Positions 45,735 to 54,800 of a DNA stretch of 64,000 nucleotides are shown one piece after another. The stretch spans positions 186,001-250,000 of the forward strand of contig NZ_CP007212.1 in the NCBI RefSeq assembly GCF_001411805.1, in the 5' to 3' direction. The notes beneath the pieces were generated by a model. That model did no database searches and was not told where the DNA came from. It saw only the letters and a list, made by a program, of their open reading frames with translations. The position numbers and the translations under genes were made by a program. This stretch comes from Burkholderia plantarii. GTDB taxonomy: Bacteria; Pseudomonadota; Gammaproteobacteria; Burkholderiales; Burkholderiaceae. The stretch's first letter is position 1. Every line of letters begins with the position of its first letter.

Positions 45735-46619
45735 TCAGTCTTCCTCTTCCTTCAGTTCGAGCGCGCGCGCGTAGAGCGTGCTGCGCGACGTGCCCGTCAG
45801 CGCGGCGGCCAGCTTCGCCGCGCTCTTCACCGGTACTTCCGAGAGCAGCAGCGTCAGCAGCGCGTCGTGTGCGTGCGGATCGTCGTCTTCGCTCGGCGCG
45901 CCCGCGCCTTCCACCACCACCGCGAACTCGCCGCGCTGCCGGTTCGGGTCGCCGGCCAGCCACGTTGGCCCTTCGGCCAGGGTGCCCTCGAACACGTCCT
46001 CATGTAACTTGGTCAGCTCACGGGCGATCAGCACGCGTCGCTGCGGGCCGAACGCGTCGGCGAGCGCGTCGATCGTCTCGACGATCCGGTGCGGCGCCTC
46101 GTAGAACACCAGCGCGTAGCGGTGCGCCTTCAGCGCCGCGAGTGCCGCCGCGCGTTGTTTCGCCTTCGGCGGCAGGAAGCCCGCGAACGTGAACGGGCCG
46201 GCCCAGTCGCCGGCGATGCTGAGCGCCGTCGCGGCCGCGTTCGCGCCGGGCAGCGGCACGATCGGCAGGCCGGCCGCGCGCACCGCGTCCACCAGCTTCG
46301 CGCCCGGGTCCGAGATGCCGGGCGTGCCGGCGTCGGACACATAGGCGATCCGCTCGCCCGCGCGCAACTGCTCGACGAGGCGGCCGGCCGCTTCGCGTTC
46401 GTTGTGTTCATGGACCGCGACGAGCGGCTTCGAGATGCCGTAGCGCGCGAGCAGCTGCCCGGTGTTGCGCGTGTCCTCGGCGGCGATCCGGTCGACGAGC
46501 GTGAGCACGTGCAGCGCGCGCAGCGTGATGTCGGCCGCGTTGCCGATCGGCGTCGCGACCACATAGAGCGTGCCGGCGGGGTAATGCTGCGTTTGCGCGA
46601 GTTCGGGGAGGGAAGTCAT
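45735..46619 (-). CDS. rsmI: 16S rRNA (cytidine-1402-2'-O)-methyltransferase
   Basis: RsmI (294 residues) methylates the 2'-O of C1402 in 16S rRNA near the P site. Tetrapyrrole-methylase fold: [62 protein letters not shown] and [15 protein letters not shown] are the diagnostic SAM-binding loops, followed by FYEAPHRI and [13 protein letters not shown]. The C-terminus ends in a short helix-turn-helix-like motif with a DEEKE-type tail (ALELKEEED). Divergent from yraN, the same genomic neighbourhood as in E. coli (yraL-yraM-yraN-diaA-yraP). Confidence 0.96.
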   Translation of the reverse strand: MTSLPELAQTQHYPAGTLYVVATPIGNAADITLRALHVLTLVDRIAAEDTRNTGQLLARYGISKPLVAVHEHNEREAAGRLVEQLRAGERIAYVSDAGTPGISDPGAKLVDAVRAAGLPIVPLPGANAAATALSIAGDWAGPFTFAGFLPPKAKQRAAALAALKAHRYALVFYEAPHRIVETIDALADAFGPQRRVLIARELTKLHEDVFEGTLAEGPTWLAGDPNRQRGEFAVVVEGAGAPSEDDDPHAHDALLTLLLSEVPVKSAAKLAAALTGTSRSTLYARALELKEEED

Positions 46620-46887
46620 GGCGGGAAACGCGCGAAAACGCGTGGCGGGCGGAACAAGGCTGGCATTGTGCCACGCGAGCCACGAGGCGCCGCCGATGGT
46701 GCCTGAGACGGCGTCGAAGACGGCGGCCGGATCGCGTGATGGCCGGGTGAGTGGTGACGCCGGGGACCATCGGGCGGGCGGGCGCGGGCATTCGCGCGTC
46801 GAGCGCGATCACGCCGCGAGCGATGCGCCATGCGACGTTGCCCGCGCGTCCGGTCATTCTCCGGCGCGCTCACGCGATGCCGCGCCC

Positions 46888-47271
46888 ATGGACGGCGCCG
46901 ACAACTTTTCCGGCCGTCCCGGGTCGAAGCGCATTGGCGAGCGCTTCGAATGGCAGGCGCGACGTTTCCTCGAAGGCGAGCGTCTCGCGTTCGTCGCGTC
47001 GAACCTCGTGGTGCGCGGCGGCGAGCTCGATCTCGTGATGCGCGAGCGCGACGGCACGCTGGTGTTCGTCGAGGTGCGCGCGCGCCGGCACGGCCGCCAC
47101 GGCGGCGCGCTCGCGAGCGTGGGACTGCACAAGCGGCGGCGCATCGTGCAGGCGGCGTGCGTGATCTGGGCGCGGCTCGGCGGTGCATGCGCGTGCCGCT
47201 TCGACGTGGTCGGCTTCGAGGCCGGGCGGCTCGTCTGGCTGCGCGACGCGTTCCGTGCCGACGACGTCTAG
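46888..47271 (+). CDS. yraN: YraN / UPF0102 family endonuclease-like protein
   Basis: A small protein (127 residues from this start) of the UPF0102 family with a PD-(D/E)xK nuclease fold. The catalytic-like core is [50 protein letters not shown], with Glu-x-Asp and the E-x-(R/K) strand typical of the family; an Arg occupies the lysine position. The start is uncertain: ATG at 46,888 is used since it gives the usual length, but no ribosome binding site is obvious and earlier in-frame starts exist. Function is unproven; the gene pairs with diaA as in many proteobacteria. Confidence 0.82.
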   Translation: MDGADNFSGRPGSKRIGERFEWQARRFLEGERLAFVASNLVVRGGELDLVMRERDGTLVFVEVRARRHGRHGGALASVGLHKRRRIVQAACVIWARLGGACACRFDVVGFEAGRLVWLRDAFRADDV

Positions 47272-47444
47272 CGGCAGCGGCCGGCACCGCGTGGCGGGCG
47301 AGCGGATGCGCGTCGCGCATGGTTCGCGCACGGTTGTTGTGTCGAGTTGTAAAGGACGCGGCGGCGACGGGCGCGGAGTGCGGTAAACTCGCCGCACCCA
47401 CGCTCCTGCGCGGCTCCGTTCCGCGTTTCATTCGATAGGTATCG

Positions 47445-48029
47445 ATGTCAGTCGAACGTATTCAGCAACATATCCGCGACAACGCAACGCTCGTCCACGA
47501 GGTGCTCGATGCGCTGTCGCTGCCGATCGCGGCCGCCGTCGACGCGATGTTCATGGCGCTCGCGAACGGCAACAAGATCCTTGCCTGCGGCGATGGCCCG
47601 TCGGCCGCGCCGGCCGAACGGCTCGCGAACGCGCTGGTCGGCGGTTTCGAACGCGAACGGCCCAGCCTGCCGGGCCTCGCGCTCGCCACCGATGCGAGCC
47701 GTGCCGGCCCGTTCACGGGCGGCGAGGCGGCCGATCACATTTTTGCGCAACAGGTGCGCGCGCTCGGCCAGACCGGCGACGTGCTGCTCGTGATCGATCC
47801 GTCCGGCGATTCGCCGCGCGCGCTGGCCGCGGCCGCCGAGGCGCGCGAGCGCGAGATGACGGTGATCGCGCTGACCGGCAGCGGCGGCGAGCTCGTGAGC
47901 GCGCTGTCCGACACCGACATTCATATCGGCGTGCCGTCCGAGCGGGCGCTGCGCATCCAGGAAATCCACCTGCTGACCATCCACTGCCTGTGCGACGGCA
48001 TCGACGCGATGCTGCTGGGCGAAGACTGA
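47445..48029 (+). CDS. diaA: SIS-domain protein (DiaA / GmhA-like)
   Basis: A 194-residue sugar-isomerase (SIS) domain protein related to phosphoheptose isomerase and DiaA. Motifs include NGNKILACGDGPSAAPAERLANALV, LALATDASRAGPFTGGEAADHIFAQQVRAL, TGDVLLVIDPSGDSPRAL and MTVIALTGSGG. In place of the usual GNGGSA the loop is GDGPSA, as in DiaA orthologues of Burkholderia. In E. coli DiaA binds DnaA-ATP and helps initiation at oriC. The location between yraN and dolP supports that assignment rather than a heptose-synthesis role. Confidence 0.88.
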   Translation: MSVERIQQHIRDNATLVHEVLDALSLPIAAAVDAMFMALANGNKILACGDGPSAAPAERLANALVGGFERERPSLPGLALATDASRAGPFTGGEAADHIFAQQVRALGQTGDVLLVIDPSGDSPRALAAAAEAREREMTVIALTGSGGELVSALSDTDIHIGVPSERALRIQEIHLLTIHCLCDGIDAMLLGED

Positions 48030-48047
48030 TTCGAAGGAGAGCTGTCG

Positions 48048-48851
48048 ATGAATACGAGCCGCGTCGGACCCGCGCTTGTGAGAACCACGCTGGTGATCGC
48101 GCTGTCGGCGGGCCTTGCCGCCACGCTGCAGGGATGCGTGCTGGCCTTCGCAGGCGCGGCCGCGGGAGGCGGCGCCCTGATTGCAACCGATCGTCGCACG
48201 CTGGGCGCGCAGACCGAGGATCGCGAGATCCAGGTCAAGGCGGCCTCGCAGATCAAGAGCGGCCTGCCCGACGAAGCGCATGTGAACGTGACCGTCTTCA
48301 ACCGCCGCGTGCTGCTGACGGGCGAGGTGCCGAACGACGCGTCGAAGCAGCGCGCCGAGGAGATCGTCCGCGCGATCAACAACGTCAACGCGATCGTCAA
48401 CGAGCTCGCGGTCGCGCCGGCCAGCTCGCTGACGGACCGCACCAACGACTCGTATCTCGAAGGCCGCGTGAAGACCGCGCTGATCGCCGAGAAGGGCATT
48501 TCCGCGAACAACTTCAAGGTGGTCTGCGAGCGCGGCAGCATCTATCTGCTCGGGCTGGTGACGGTCGACGAGGGCAACATCGGCGCCGACGTGGCGAGCC
48601 GCGTGCCCGGCGTCGTGCAGGTCGTGAAGGTGTTCCAGTACATCAAGCCGATGGATGCGCCGGGCCTCGCCACCTCGAGCGCGCCGGTCAGCGACGCCGG
48701 CGCCGCGCAGCCGGCGCCGGCCGTGGACGTCGGGCCGACCGTCGGCGCCGTGCCCGATTCGAGCGTGACCTCGGCACCGCTGCAGTCGCCGGCGCCGGTG
48801 TCGAGCTCGCCGAACGTCCATCCGGGCAACGCGAAGGCGGGTGGCCAATGA
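48048..48851 (+). CDS. dolP: BON-domain lipoprotein (DolP/YraP-like)
   Basis: A 267-residue outer-membrane lipoprotein with lipobox LQGC (Cys30) and two BON domains at about 58-125 (EIQVKAASQIKSGLPDEAHVNVTVFNRRVLLTGEVPND) and 135-205 (LEGRVKTALIAEKGISANNFKVVCERGSIYLLGLV). DolP supports outer-membrane integrity and binds anionic phospholipids. About 60 C-terminal residues are Ala/Pro/Ser-rich, an extension missing in E. coli. The stop overlaps the start of the cytochrome gene (ATGA). Confidence 0.92.
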   Translation: MNTSRVGPALVRTTLVIALSAGLAATLQGCVLAFAGAAAGGGALIATDRRTLGAQTEDREIQVKAASQIKSGLPDEAHVNVTVFNRRVLLTGEVPNDASKQRAEEIVRAINNVNAIVNELAVAPASSLTDRTNDSYLEGRVKTALIAEKGISANNFKVVCERGSIYLLGLVTVDEGNIGADVASRVPGVVQVVKVFQYIKPMDAPGLATSSAPVSDAGAAQPAPAVDVGPTVGAVPDSSVTSAPLQSPAPVSSSPNVHPGNAKAGGQ

Positions 48852-49213
48852 GCGTGCGTATCGAACGGCTGGGTGGCCGGCGCCTCGTCGCGCTTGCCGC
48901 GACGGCGGCCATCGCCGCCGCGGTGCTGGCCGCGCCGGCCGCGCGGGCCGCCGACGACGGCCTGCGCGTGGCGCGCGGCAACGCCTGCATGGGCTGCCAC
49001 GCGGTCGACCGCAAGCTGGTCGGGCCGTCGTTCAAGGACGTGGCCGCACGCTACAAAAACGATCCGGCTGCCGCGGACAAGCTCGCGAAGAAGATTCGCG
49101 ACGGCGGCTCGGGCGTGTGGGGCGTGATTCCGATGCCGGCCCATCCCGGCATGAGCGATGCCGACATCAAGTCGGTCGTCAGATGGGTGCTGGCGGGCGC
49201 GCCGTCGAACTGA
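48848..49213 (+). CDS. monohaem c-type cytochrome
   Basis: A 121-residue periplasmic cytochrome c. Residues 1-34 are a signal peptide ending ARA. The haem is bound by Cys47-x-x-Cys50-His51 in NACMGCH; the axial Met is Met96 in VIPMPAHPGMS, as in class I cytochromes of the c-551/c5 type. It is expected to shuttle electrons in the periplasm. It overlaps the BON gene by 4 bp, so both are exported from one message. Its partner oxidase or reductase is unknown. Confidence 0.93.
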   Translation: MSVRIERLGGRRLVALAATAAIAAAVLAAPAARAADDGLRVARGNACMGCHAVDRKLVGPSFKDVAARYKNDPAAADKLAKKIRDGGSGVWGVIPMPAHPGMSDADIKSVVRWVLAGAPSN

Positions 49214-49275
49214 GCCGGCGCTTTCGCGAATCCTTGATGTCGCTGCCGGGGTCGTAAAAACTTTTCCGAGGTGGC

Positions 49276-49305
49276 TTGCCATCCCGGATGCAGGTTGTGT
49301 ATGAT
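49276..49305 (+). promoter_or_regulatory. promoter of tRNA-Ala
   Basis: TTGCCA, an 18-nt spacer and TATGAT, ending 12 bp before the mature tRNA 5' end. Strong match and good location. Confidence 0.75.
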
Positions 49306-49317
49306 CGCCAAGATGTT

Positions 49318-49393
<76 letters not shown>

Positions 49394-49426
49394 AGAACAT
49401 GTCTTAGGTTGTACAAGGAAGTCCTG

Positions 49427-49461
49427 AAACCCGCGTAGCTGCAAGGCTTCGCGGGTTTTTT
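49427..49461 (+). terminator. terminator downstream of tRNA-Ala
   Basis: AAACCCGCG / CGCGGGTTT, with an inner AGC/GCT pair, followed by a T-run (six T in total). Confidence 0.88.
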
Positions 49462-49497
49462 ATTTCCATCATCGTCCAACGGGATTCGTTGACATCC

Positions 49498-49538
49498 GGG
49501 GGCACAGGGGGGCACAGGGGGGCACATTCGGGGGCATG
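49498..49538 (+). repeat. GGGGGCA repeats upstream of the integrase remnant
   Basis: Four copies of a G4-5-GCA(C) motif on a 10-bp period, about 40 bp before the integrase start. Such arrays next to P4-type integrases usually are arm-type sites for integrase binding. A similar pair occurs at 63,939-63,960. Confidence 0.6.
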
Positions 49539-49576
49539 TCGAGCCTAGTCAAGGCTGATGCCCCCACGGAGATGAA

Positions 49577-49714
49577 ATGCCCCTTACCGACGTTGAGATT
49601 CGCAACGCGCGGCCGCGCGAGAAAGCCTACCGTCTTGCAGACGGCGCTGGTATGTACCTAGAAGTGTCGCCTGCCGGAGGGAAGTACTGGCGACTCAAGT
49701 ACCGCATCGCTGGA
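49577..49714 (+). pseudogene. truncated tyrosine integrase (P4 type), N-terminal remnant
   Basis: The start MPLTDVEIRNARPREKAYRLADGAGMYLEVSP, then GGKYWRLKYRIAG, is the DUF4102 arm-binding domain of P4/CP4-57-type tyrosine integrases, placed correctly about 185 bp behind the tRNA. After about 46 residues the homology stops abruptly; the frame runs on only to 49,801 with unrelated residues and overlaps the 3' end of the opposing 532-codon gene. The core-binding and catalytic domains are absent. The island has hence lost, or had replaced, its left-hand integrase and cannot excise with this copy. Confidence 0.85.
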
Positions 49715-49751
49715 TTTATGCCTGTCGTTGCGTCTCCAATGTGGCCGGCCG

Positions 49752-51350
49752 CTAGTTTTTTCCTCGATTGCGGCGCTTCGATGCCTTCTGAATTTTCCTG
49801 AGACGCTTGACAGCCTTCTTCCTTTCTTCCTGCCTTTGTTTTGCGACTTCATTGGCGGCTGCCGGTACCCGTTGAAATGGCGCACGTTGGTTAGCTTGAG
49901 GGAACTCGTCCTGCCGATACTGCCGATATTCCATCGCAGCGCCCCAGAGACCCAGTTCACGCCGCTGGACTTCGAGCTCTGCAAGCTCGTCCGCGATCCA
50001 CGTTTCCTTAGATAGAACAAAGAGATCCTCTGAGCTGCCTTGATAGTCCTTGTGCGGATTGTCGAATGCAATGCCGACGAACGTTGTTCCCAGTGGAGCT
50101 TTCAGCCTGGCGGTCTGGACATAGGCGTGGAGAACAGCGAGGCGATACTGCCGGTACTCGTCGTAGGACTCGTCTCGCCGCTTCGACACGACGACAAAGA
50201 CATACACCGTTTCACCAGATACGCCTCCATATACCAGACGGCCAAGCCGTTCGCCGGGGCCTACCCGTTCCAGAGCGCCGATGAACGCTCCCGCCAGCTG
50301 GCGGCGACGAAACCGGGGCTCCGCAGCCATGAGGCGTAGTCCTTGCTCAGTTTCAGCAGCGCTTTGGTCGACATATCTCTCGTGGATGTCCGGGTCACCA
50401 TACTCCAGAAAGCGATCCACAAGCTTGTCCCATTCATAGCTGACACCGTCTGCCAGCTTCTTGCGTTCGTAACCCGGGTCATCGTTGAGCGCTCTGTAGA
50501 AACCCTCGTCAAAGAAGATGGCGTCGGGCAGGCCTTCGTTGACCGGAGCGTTAAAGAACACATGCTCCGATCCATCTGGGGTCATGGTTTGAAGATATGC
50601 CGCGAGCAGTTCTTCCTCGCCATAGGCGGCGACCTGCGTTCCCCGTCGGCCCAGTAACGCTTCCCGTTTCTTGAGATAGTCGAGCAGGTCGGCCGCCGTA
50701 TCGAGTTCACCAAGTAGAAGTTCAATCGACACTTCATCAAAGACATGTACGAAATGCTTGTCTGGCTCAGGGAATCCAATAGCGAATGGTTTTTGAAGGT
50801 GCTCGTTGCCCTCGATCGCGCTGTTTAGCCAGAAAGAGCCCGATCCGTTTCCTCCGTAGTAGGCGAGCGCAGCTTCCCGACTGCCCCGGGTAACTGCTAC
50901 CAGATGGAATCGCACCGTGCTGTTGGCCGGCACGGGCACTGGCAATGAGCGCGTACACTTTGCGTCCAGATATATCCGGTTCGGAAAGCGTTGCAGCCAT
51001 GACTTCGCGCCATGTAGTTGCTTGCAGGATTCTAGAACCGCGCGCCTGTACCAACGGGGCCACGAAAGGGAGAGGTCCTTGTCAGCCTGAAATGTAATGT
51101 GTTTGTCCGAAAAGACAATCACGTCGTTTCCGAAGATGACGAGCGCATCGCATAGTTCTCGTGTGCTCCCCTTGCCGTCTTTGAAGCCTTCGTCTGTGAA
51201 AACATTTGTCTGCGACCAGAGCCGCAGGAAGGACTTCCGGCATAGCGCTGCAAGAATACGTTCTGAGTCGTTGATCCCCTCGGAACTGGCCATATCGAAA
51301 AGACGTCGGCCCGCTTTTAAAGGCGGATTAGGTTCGGCATTCTTGACCAT
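49752..51350 (-). CDS. hypothetical protein with nuclease-like N-terminal motif
   Basis: A 532-residue protein I do not recognise as a named family. Near the N-terminus the stretch STRELCDALVIFGNDVIVFSDKHITF (62-87) has the beta-strand layout of a PD-(D/E)xK nuclease core (ExxD, then a hydrophobic strand ending in xDK), reminiscent of the NERD pattern, but the second motif is S-D-K instead of E-x-K. The middle is mixed alpha/beta and acidic. The last 30 residues are very basic (QEERKKAVKRLRKIQKASKR), possibly for nucleic-acid contact. Base composition is lower in G+C than the chromosome. The start ATG lacks a clear ribosome binding site. Function unknown; a defence role is suggested only by neighbours. 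Confidence 0.75.
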   Translation of the reverse strand: MVKNAEPNPPLKAGRRLFDMASSEGINDSERILAALCRKSFLRLWSQTNVFTDEGFKDGKGSTRELCDALVIFGNDVIVFSDKHITFQADKDLSLSWPRWYRRAVLESCKQLHGAKSWLQRFPNRIYLDAKCTRSLPVPVPANSTVRFHLVAVTRGSREAALAYYGGNGSGSFWLNSAIEGNEHLQKPFAIGFPEPDKHFVHVFDEVSIELLLGELDTAADLLDYLKKREALLGRRGTQVAAYGEEELLAAYLQTMTPDGSEHVFFNAPVNEGLPDAIFFDEGFYRALNDDPGYERKKLADGVSYEWDKLVDRFLEYGDPDIHERYVDQSAAETEQGLRLMAAEPRFRRRQLAGAFIGALERVGPGERLGRLVYGGVSGETVYVFVVVSKRRDESYDEYRQYRLAVLHAYVQTARLKAPLGTTFVGIAFDNPHKDYQGSSEDLFVLSKETWIADELAELEVQRRELGLWGAAMEYRQYRQDEFPQANQRAPFQRVPAAANEVAKQRQEERKKAVKRLRKIQKASKRRNRGKN

Positions 51351-51877
51351 TGAGGAGAAGTAGCGTGAGGGATAATAAATTTTTGCAGATAAGGAACATT
51401 ATTGTGCCAATTCTGACCGAAGTCAGAGAAAACTCATTTGGACTGACTGGGCATCGGCAGTTGTTTCCGCAACCGGTCCACGAAGAGACGAGACGCTCCG
51501 TTTGTACGACTAGCTGAGCTAGCAGACAATCGTCGTGCGATGAACTGCCGTAGCATCTATGGTTCGGCGAGACCCCCAAGCGGACAGCTTCTTAAGGGCG
51601 CTATGCAGCGAGTTTCCGCAGCCTTATGCCATTCACCTCAAAGCGTGACCGTGGGTGTGGTCGTCCTCGATCATGCTGCTAGCCATCTTCGCTGAAAGCG
51701 ATATGTTGAGCACAAGTTCGAACGAATCTACTTATTTCCATGTGGCGCAACGGAACGACGCGCGGCGCCGTAGGTCTTTTCGGACCAAAGGTCCATCGTG
51801 CGCTTCTCTGGTAGAGTCCCCAGCGAAGTTGAGGCAGTCTAGATCGCGCGTGGGCCGCGCCTTTGAAGAAGGAGATC
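51351..51877. other. gene-less region between divergent island genes
   Basis: About 525 bp, A/T-rich, between the 532-codon gene (minus) and the first giant STAND gene (plus). It should contain promoters of both. No repeat, tRNA or coding frame with a ribosome binding site stands out apart from AAGGAG just before the giant gene. Confidence 0.45.
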
Positions 51878-54800
51878 GTGTTGGCGTTGCGTTTGGATTT
51901 CACTCGCATTCGAGAGCATCGTGGCACGCAGATGGGGGGCTTCGAAGAGCTCTGCTGCCAATTGGCTGCCTTGGAGGACCCGGCAAAAAGCACCAGGTTC
52001 GTCCGCAAAGGACTTGGGGCGGACCAAGGCCTCGAGTGCTACCGCACCTACCCGGATGGGCACGAAGTCGGATGGCAGGCGAAATACTTCATCAACGGAT
52101 TCGATTCCACCCAGGTTGCAGACCTAGATGGGTCGCTGCAGCGCGCCCTCGAAGCGCATCCGCAGTTGAAGGCATTTGTGGTCTGCCTGCCCGTCGACCT
52201 GCGCGATAACCGCTCGGGTAAGAAACTCAGCGAAGTCCAGCGTTACGAAAAGTGGCGCAAGGAGAGCATCGAGGCCTCGGCCGCAAAAGGGCGTAGCCTT
52301 GAAATTGAGCTGTGGAGCGCATCGAGTATCGGTGAGCGGCTTGGCCGCGACACTGCGGCCTACTCTGGACGAGCTCGCTATTGGTTTGACACTGTTAGCT
52401 TCAGCTCAACTTGGTTCCGCGACAAATTCGAGGTCCAGCGCCGCAATCTGGGAGAGCGTTACAGCCCTGAGAACCATGTCGAACTGCCCGTCCGACAAGC
52501 CTTGCAATCATTGGCGCGCGACCCCGAATTACTCAAGGCGCCAGCCGCTTGGGCAGCCGAGATAACGTACAAGCTGGACGGAGTTGTCCGTGGCTTGGCG
52601 CGGCAAGGTTTGTCGTCTACTGCTGACCAAGTAAGCCAAGCTTTCGAGCCATTGCGGCAAGGCCTTGGCGAGCCTCCCGCCACCTTGGAAACCGCAGTGC
52701 CCCTAGAAGTTTGGGTGCCCCTCACTGCAACTGCCATACAGAGCATCTCCAGCGCATTGACGGAACTTCAGGACAAAGTCCCGGAGAAGAACAGTCACGT
52801 CGTCCGCCGCGACCTCTTCGAGCTTTACTCCGTCGTGGAGCATGTTCGCGAGGAGCTCACAAGTGTGCGCTGGCGCCTCGCGAACAAGCGCGAACTGGTC
52901 ATCTCCGGGCCAGCTGGCATCGGGAAGTCGCACCTCGTGGCTGACTTCGGGCACAAACAGCTCGAGGACGGGCGTCCCTTCATCTTGGTTCTCACCGGAA
53001 CCATGACAGAGAGTGACCCCTGGGAGCAGATTCGGGGCCAACTGGACCTGACACAGATCACTACCCACGAATTCCTGGGCGCGCTAGACGGTGCTGCCGA
53101 GGCCGCTGGTAGTCGAGCCGTGCTCGCGGTCGATGCACTGAACGAGAGGCATGGGATTGCGCTTTGGGAAACGCGACTACAGGGGTTTGTCGCGCTTGTC
53201 CAGACTTTCCCGCGCCTTGCCCTGATACTGACCGTGCGCAACACGTACATGCACTTCCTTCCGTTGGAAGACCTTGAGCACATTGCACACCTTGGCTTCG
53301 CCGGGCATTCCAGCGCCGCAGCCAAGGCATACCTTGACCACCGGGGCATCGCGCGACCAAGTTCGCCGAATCTTGCACGTGAATTTGAGAACCCTCTTTT
53401 CCTTCGAACGTGTTGCACGTACCTTGACGTCGAAAACCTCAAGCAACTGCCAAAGGGCATGGACGGCATCACGGCCATTTTCGACTTCTATATGGCGGCG
53501 GTTGCCCGGAAGGTAGAGAAGGAACTACGGCTCGTTCCGCAGTTGAGAATTGCACGAAAGGCGTTGGACGGCTTTCTCGATGCCTGCGCTGAGCATGGCG
53601 ATGGTGGAAGTCTGCGACTGGATGCGACCATCGAATTGCTGGAGCGCTTCTACAGTTCGGGCGGCAGCGTAGACAGAAGCCTGCTGTCCGCATTCCTCTC
53701 GGAAGGTGTTCTGACGCAGGAGCTCGAATGGCAGGACGGTAGCACCATGGAGATTGTCAGATTCACCTTCGAAAGGCTGTCGGACCATCTGCGAGCCAAA
53801 CGCCTTCTTGCGCAAATTGACCGAACGGACCTCGAAGGCTCATTCCAACGAAAGCCCCTGGCATCATATTTCGACCCGGATGCGTCCTGGCGATTTGCCG
53901 GAGTGATCGAAGCACTTGTGGTCCAATTCCCTGAGGAGTTCGAGTACGAGCTGTTCGATGTACTTCCCAAGGAGGCAATCGAAAACGAGTCACTGGGTCA
54001 AGCGTTCGAAAGCTCGTTGGCCTGGCGCGCGCCAAGGGCATTCACAAGCCGTACGGCTGGATGGGTGAATAAGCTCTGCAAGCTTACTGGTCGGTCCGAG
54101 TACGGTTTGCTACTGTTGGTTTGCACCGAACCTGAGAACCAGTTCAACGCCGAATGGCTTCACCGGGATCTCTGGCCGCGCCCGATGCCACAGAGGGATG
54201 CGACGTGGTCGATCTTCCTGGCCCGAGATGACTTGAGCGAAGGGGGGGCAGTCGAATCGCTTATCGACTGGGCGTGGCAGGTCGAAGCTGGCGAAGTCGA
54301 GGAGCGACGCCATTGGCTTGCTGCAGTCACACTAACTTGGTTTCTGTCGACCAGTAACCGTGCGGTTCGCGACCGTGCCACCAAGGCCTTGGTCAACCTT
54401 TTGTCGTCCAAGCTCGCCCATGCCGCCGCTCTGGTCAATGAGTTCGCCGACATCGACGACCCGTATATCTCAGAGCGACTACTCGCGGCGTGCTATGGAG
54501 CCGTCATGCAGGGCATAGATCGAACAGGCTGCAAGATGGTCGCTTCGTCGATCTGGAGAAACCACTTTGCTGGCGACCGCCAGCCGCCCTTGCATCTGCT
54601 TGCCAGAGACTATGCCCTCGGCGTCCTACTCTACACGCAAGCGGCCGGCCAGTTGCCGCCGGAAGTCGATCTCGATGCATGCAAGGCCAAGCTCTCGTCA
54701 GCTTGGCCGCTGGAACCCGTATCGGACGAGGACTTTAATGACTACCGCGGCAAAGGGTATGGGGATTCCATTTACTCTTCGACCGACGAACACGGGGATT

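Noticed and set aside
49738..49801. Functional short gene from the last part of the integrase frame
   Set aside because: Residues after the break show no similarity to integrases and overlap the coding end of the opposing gene.
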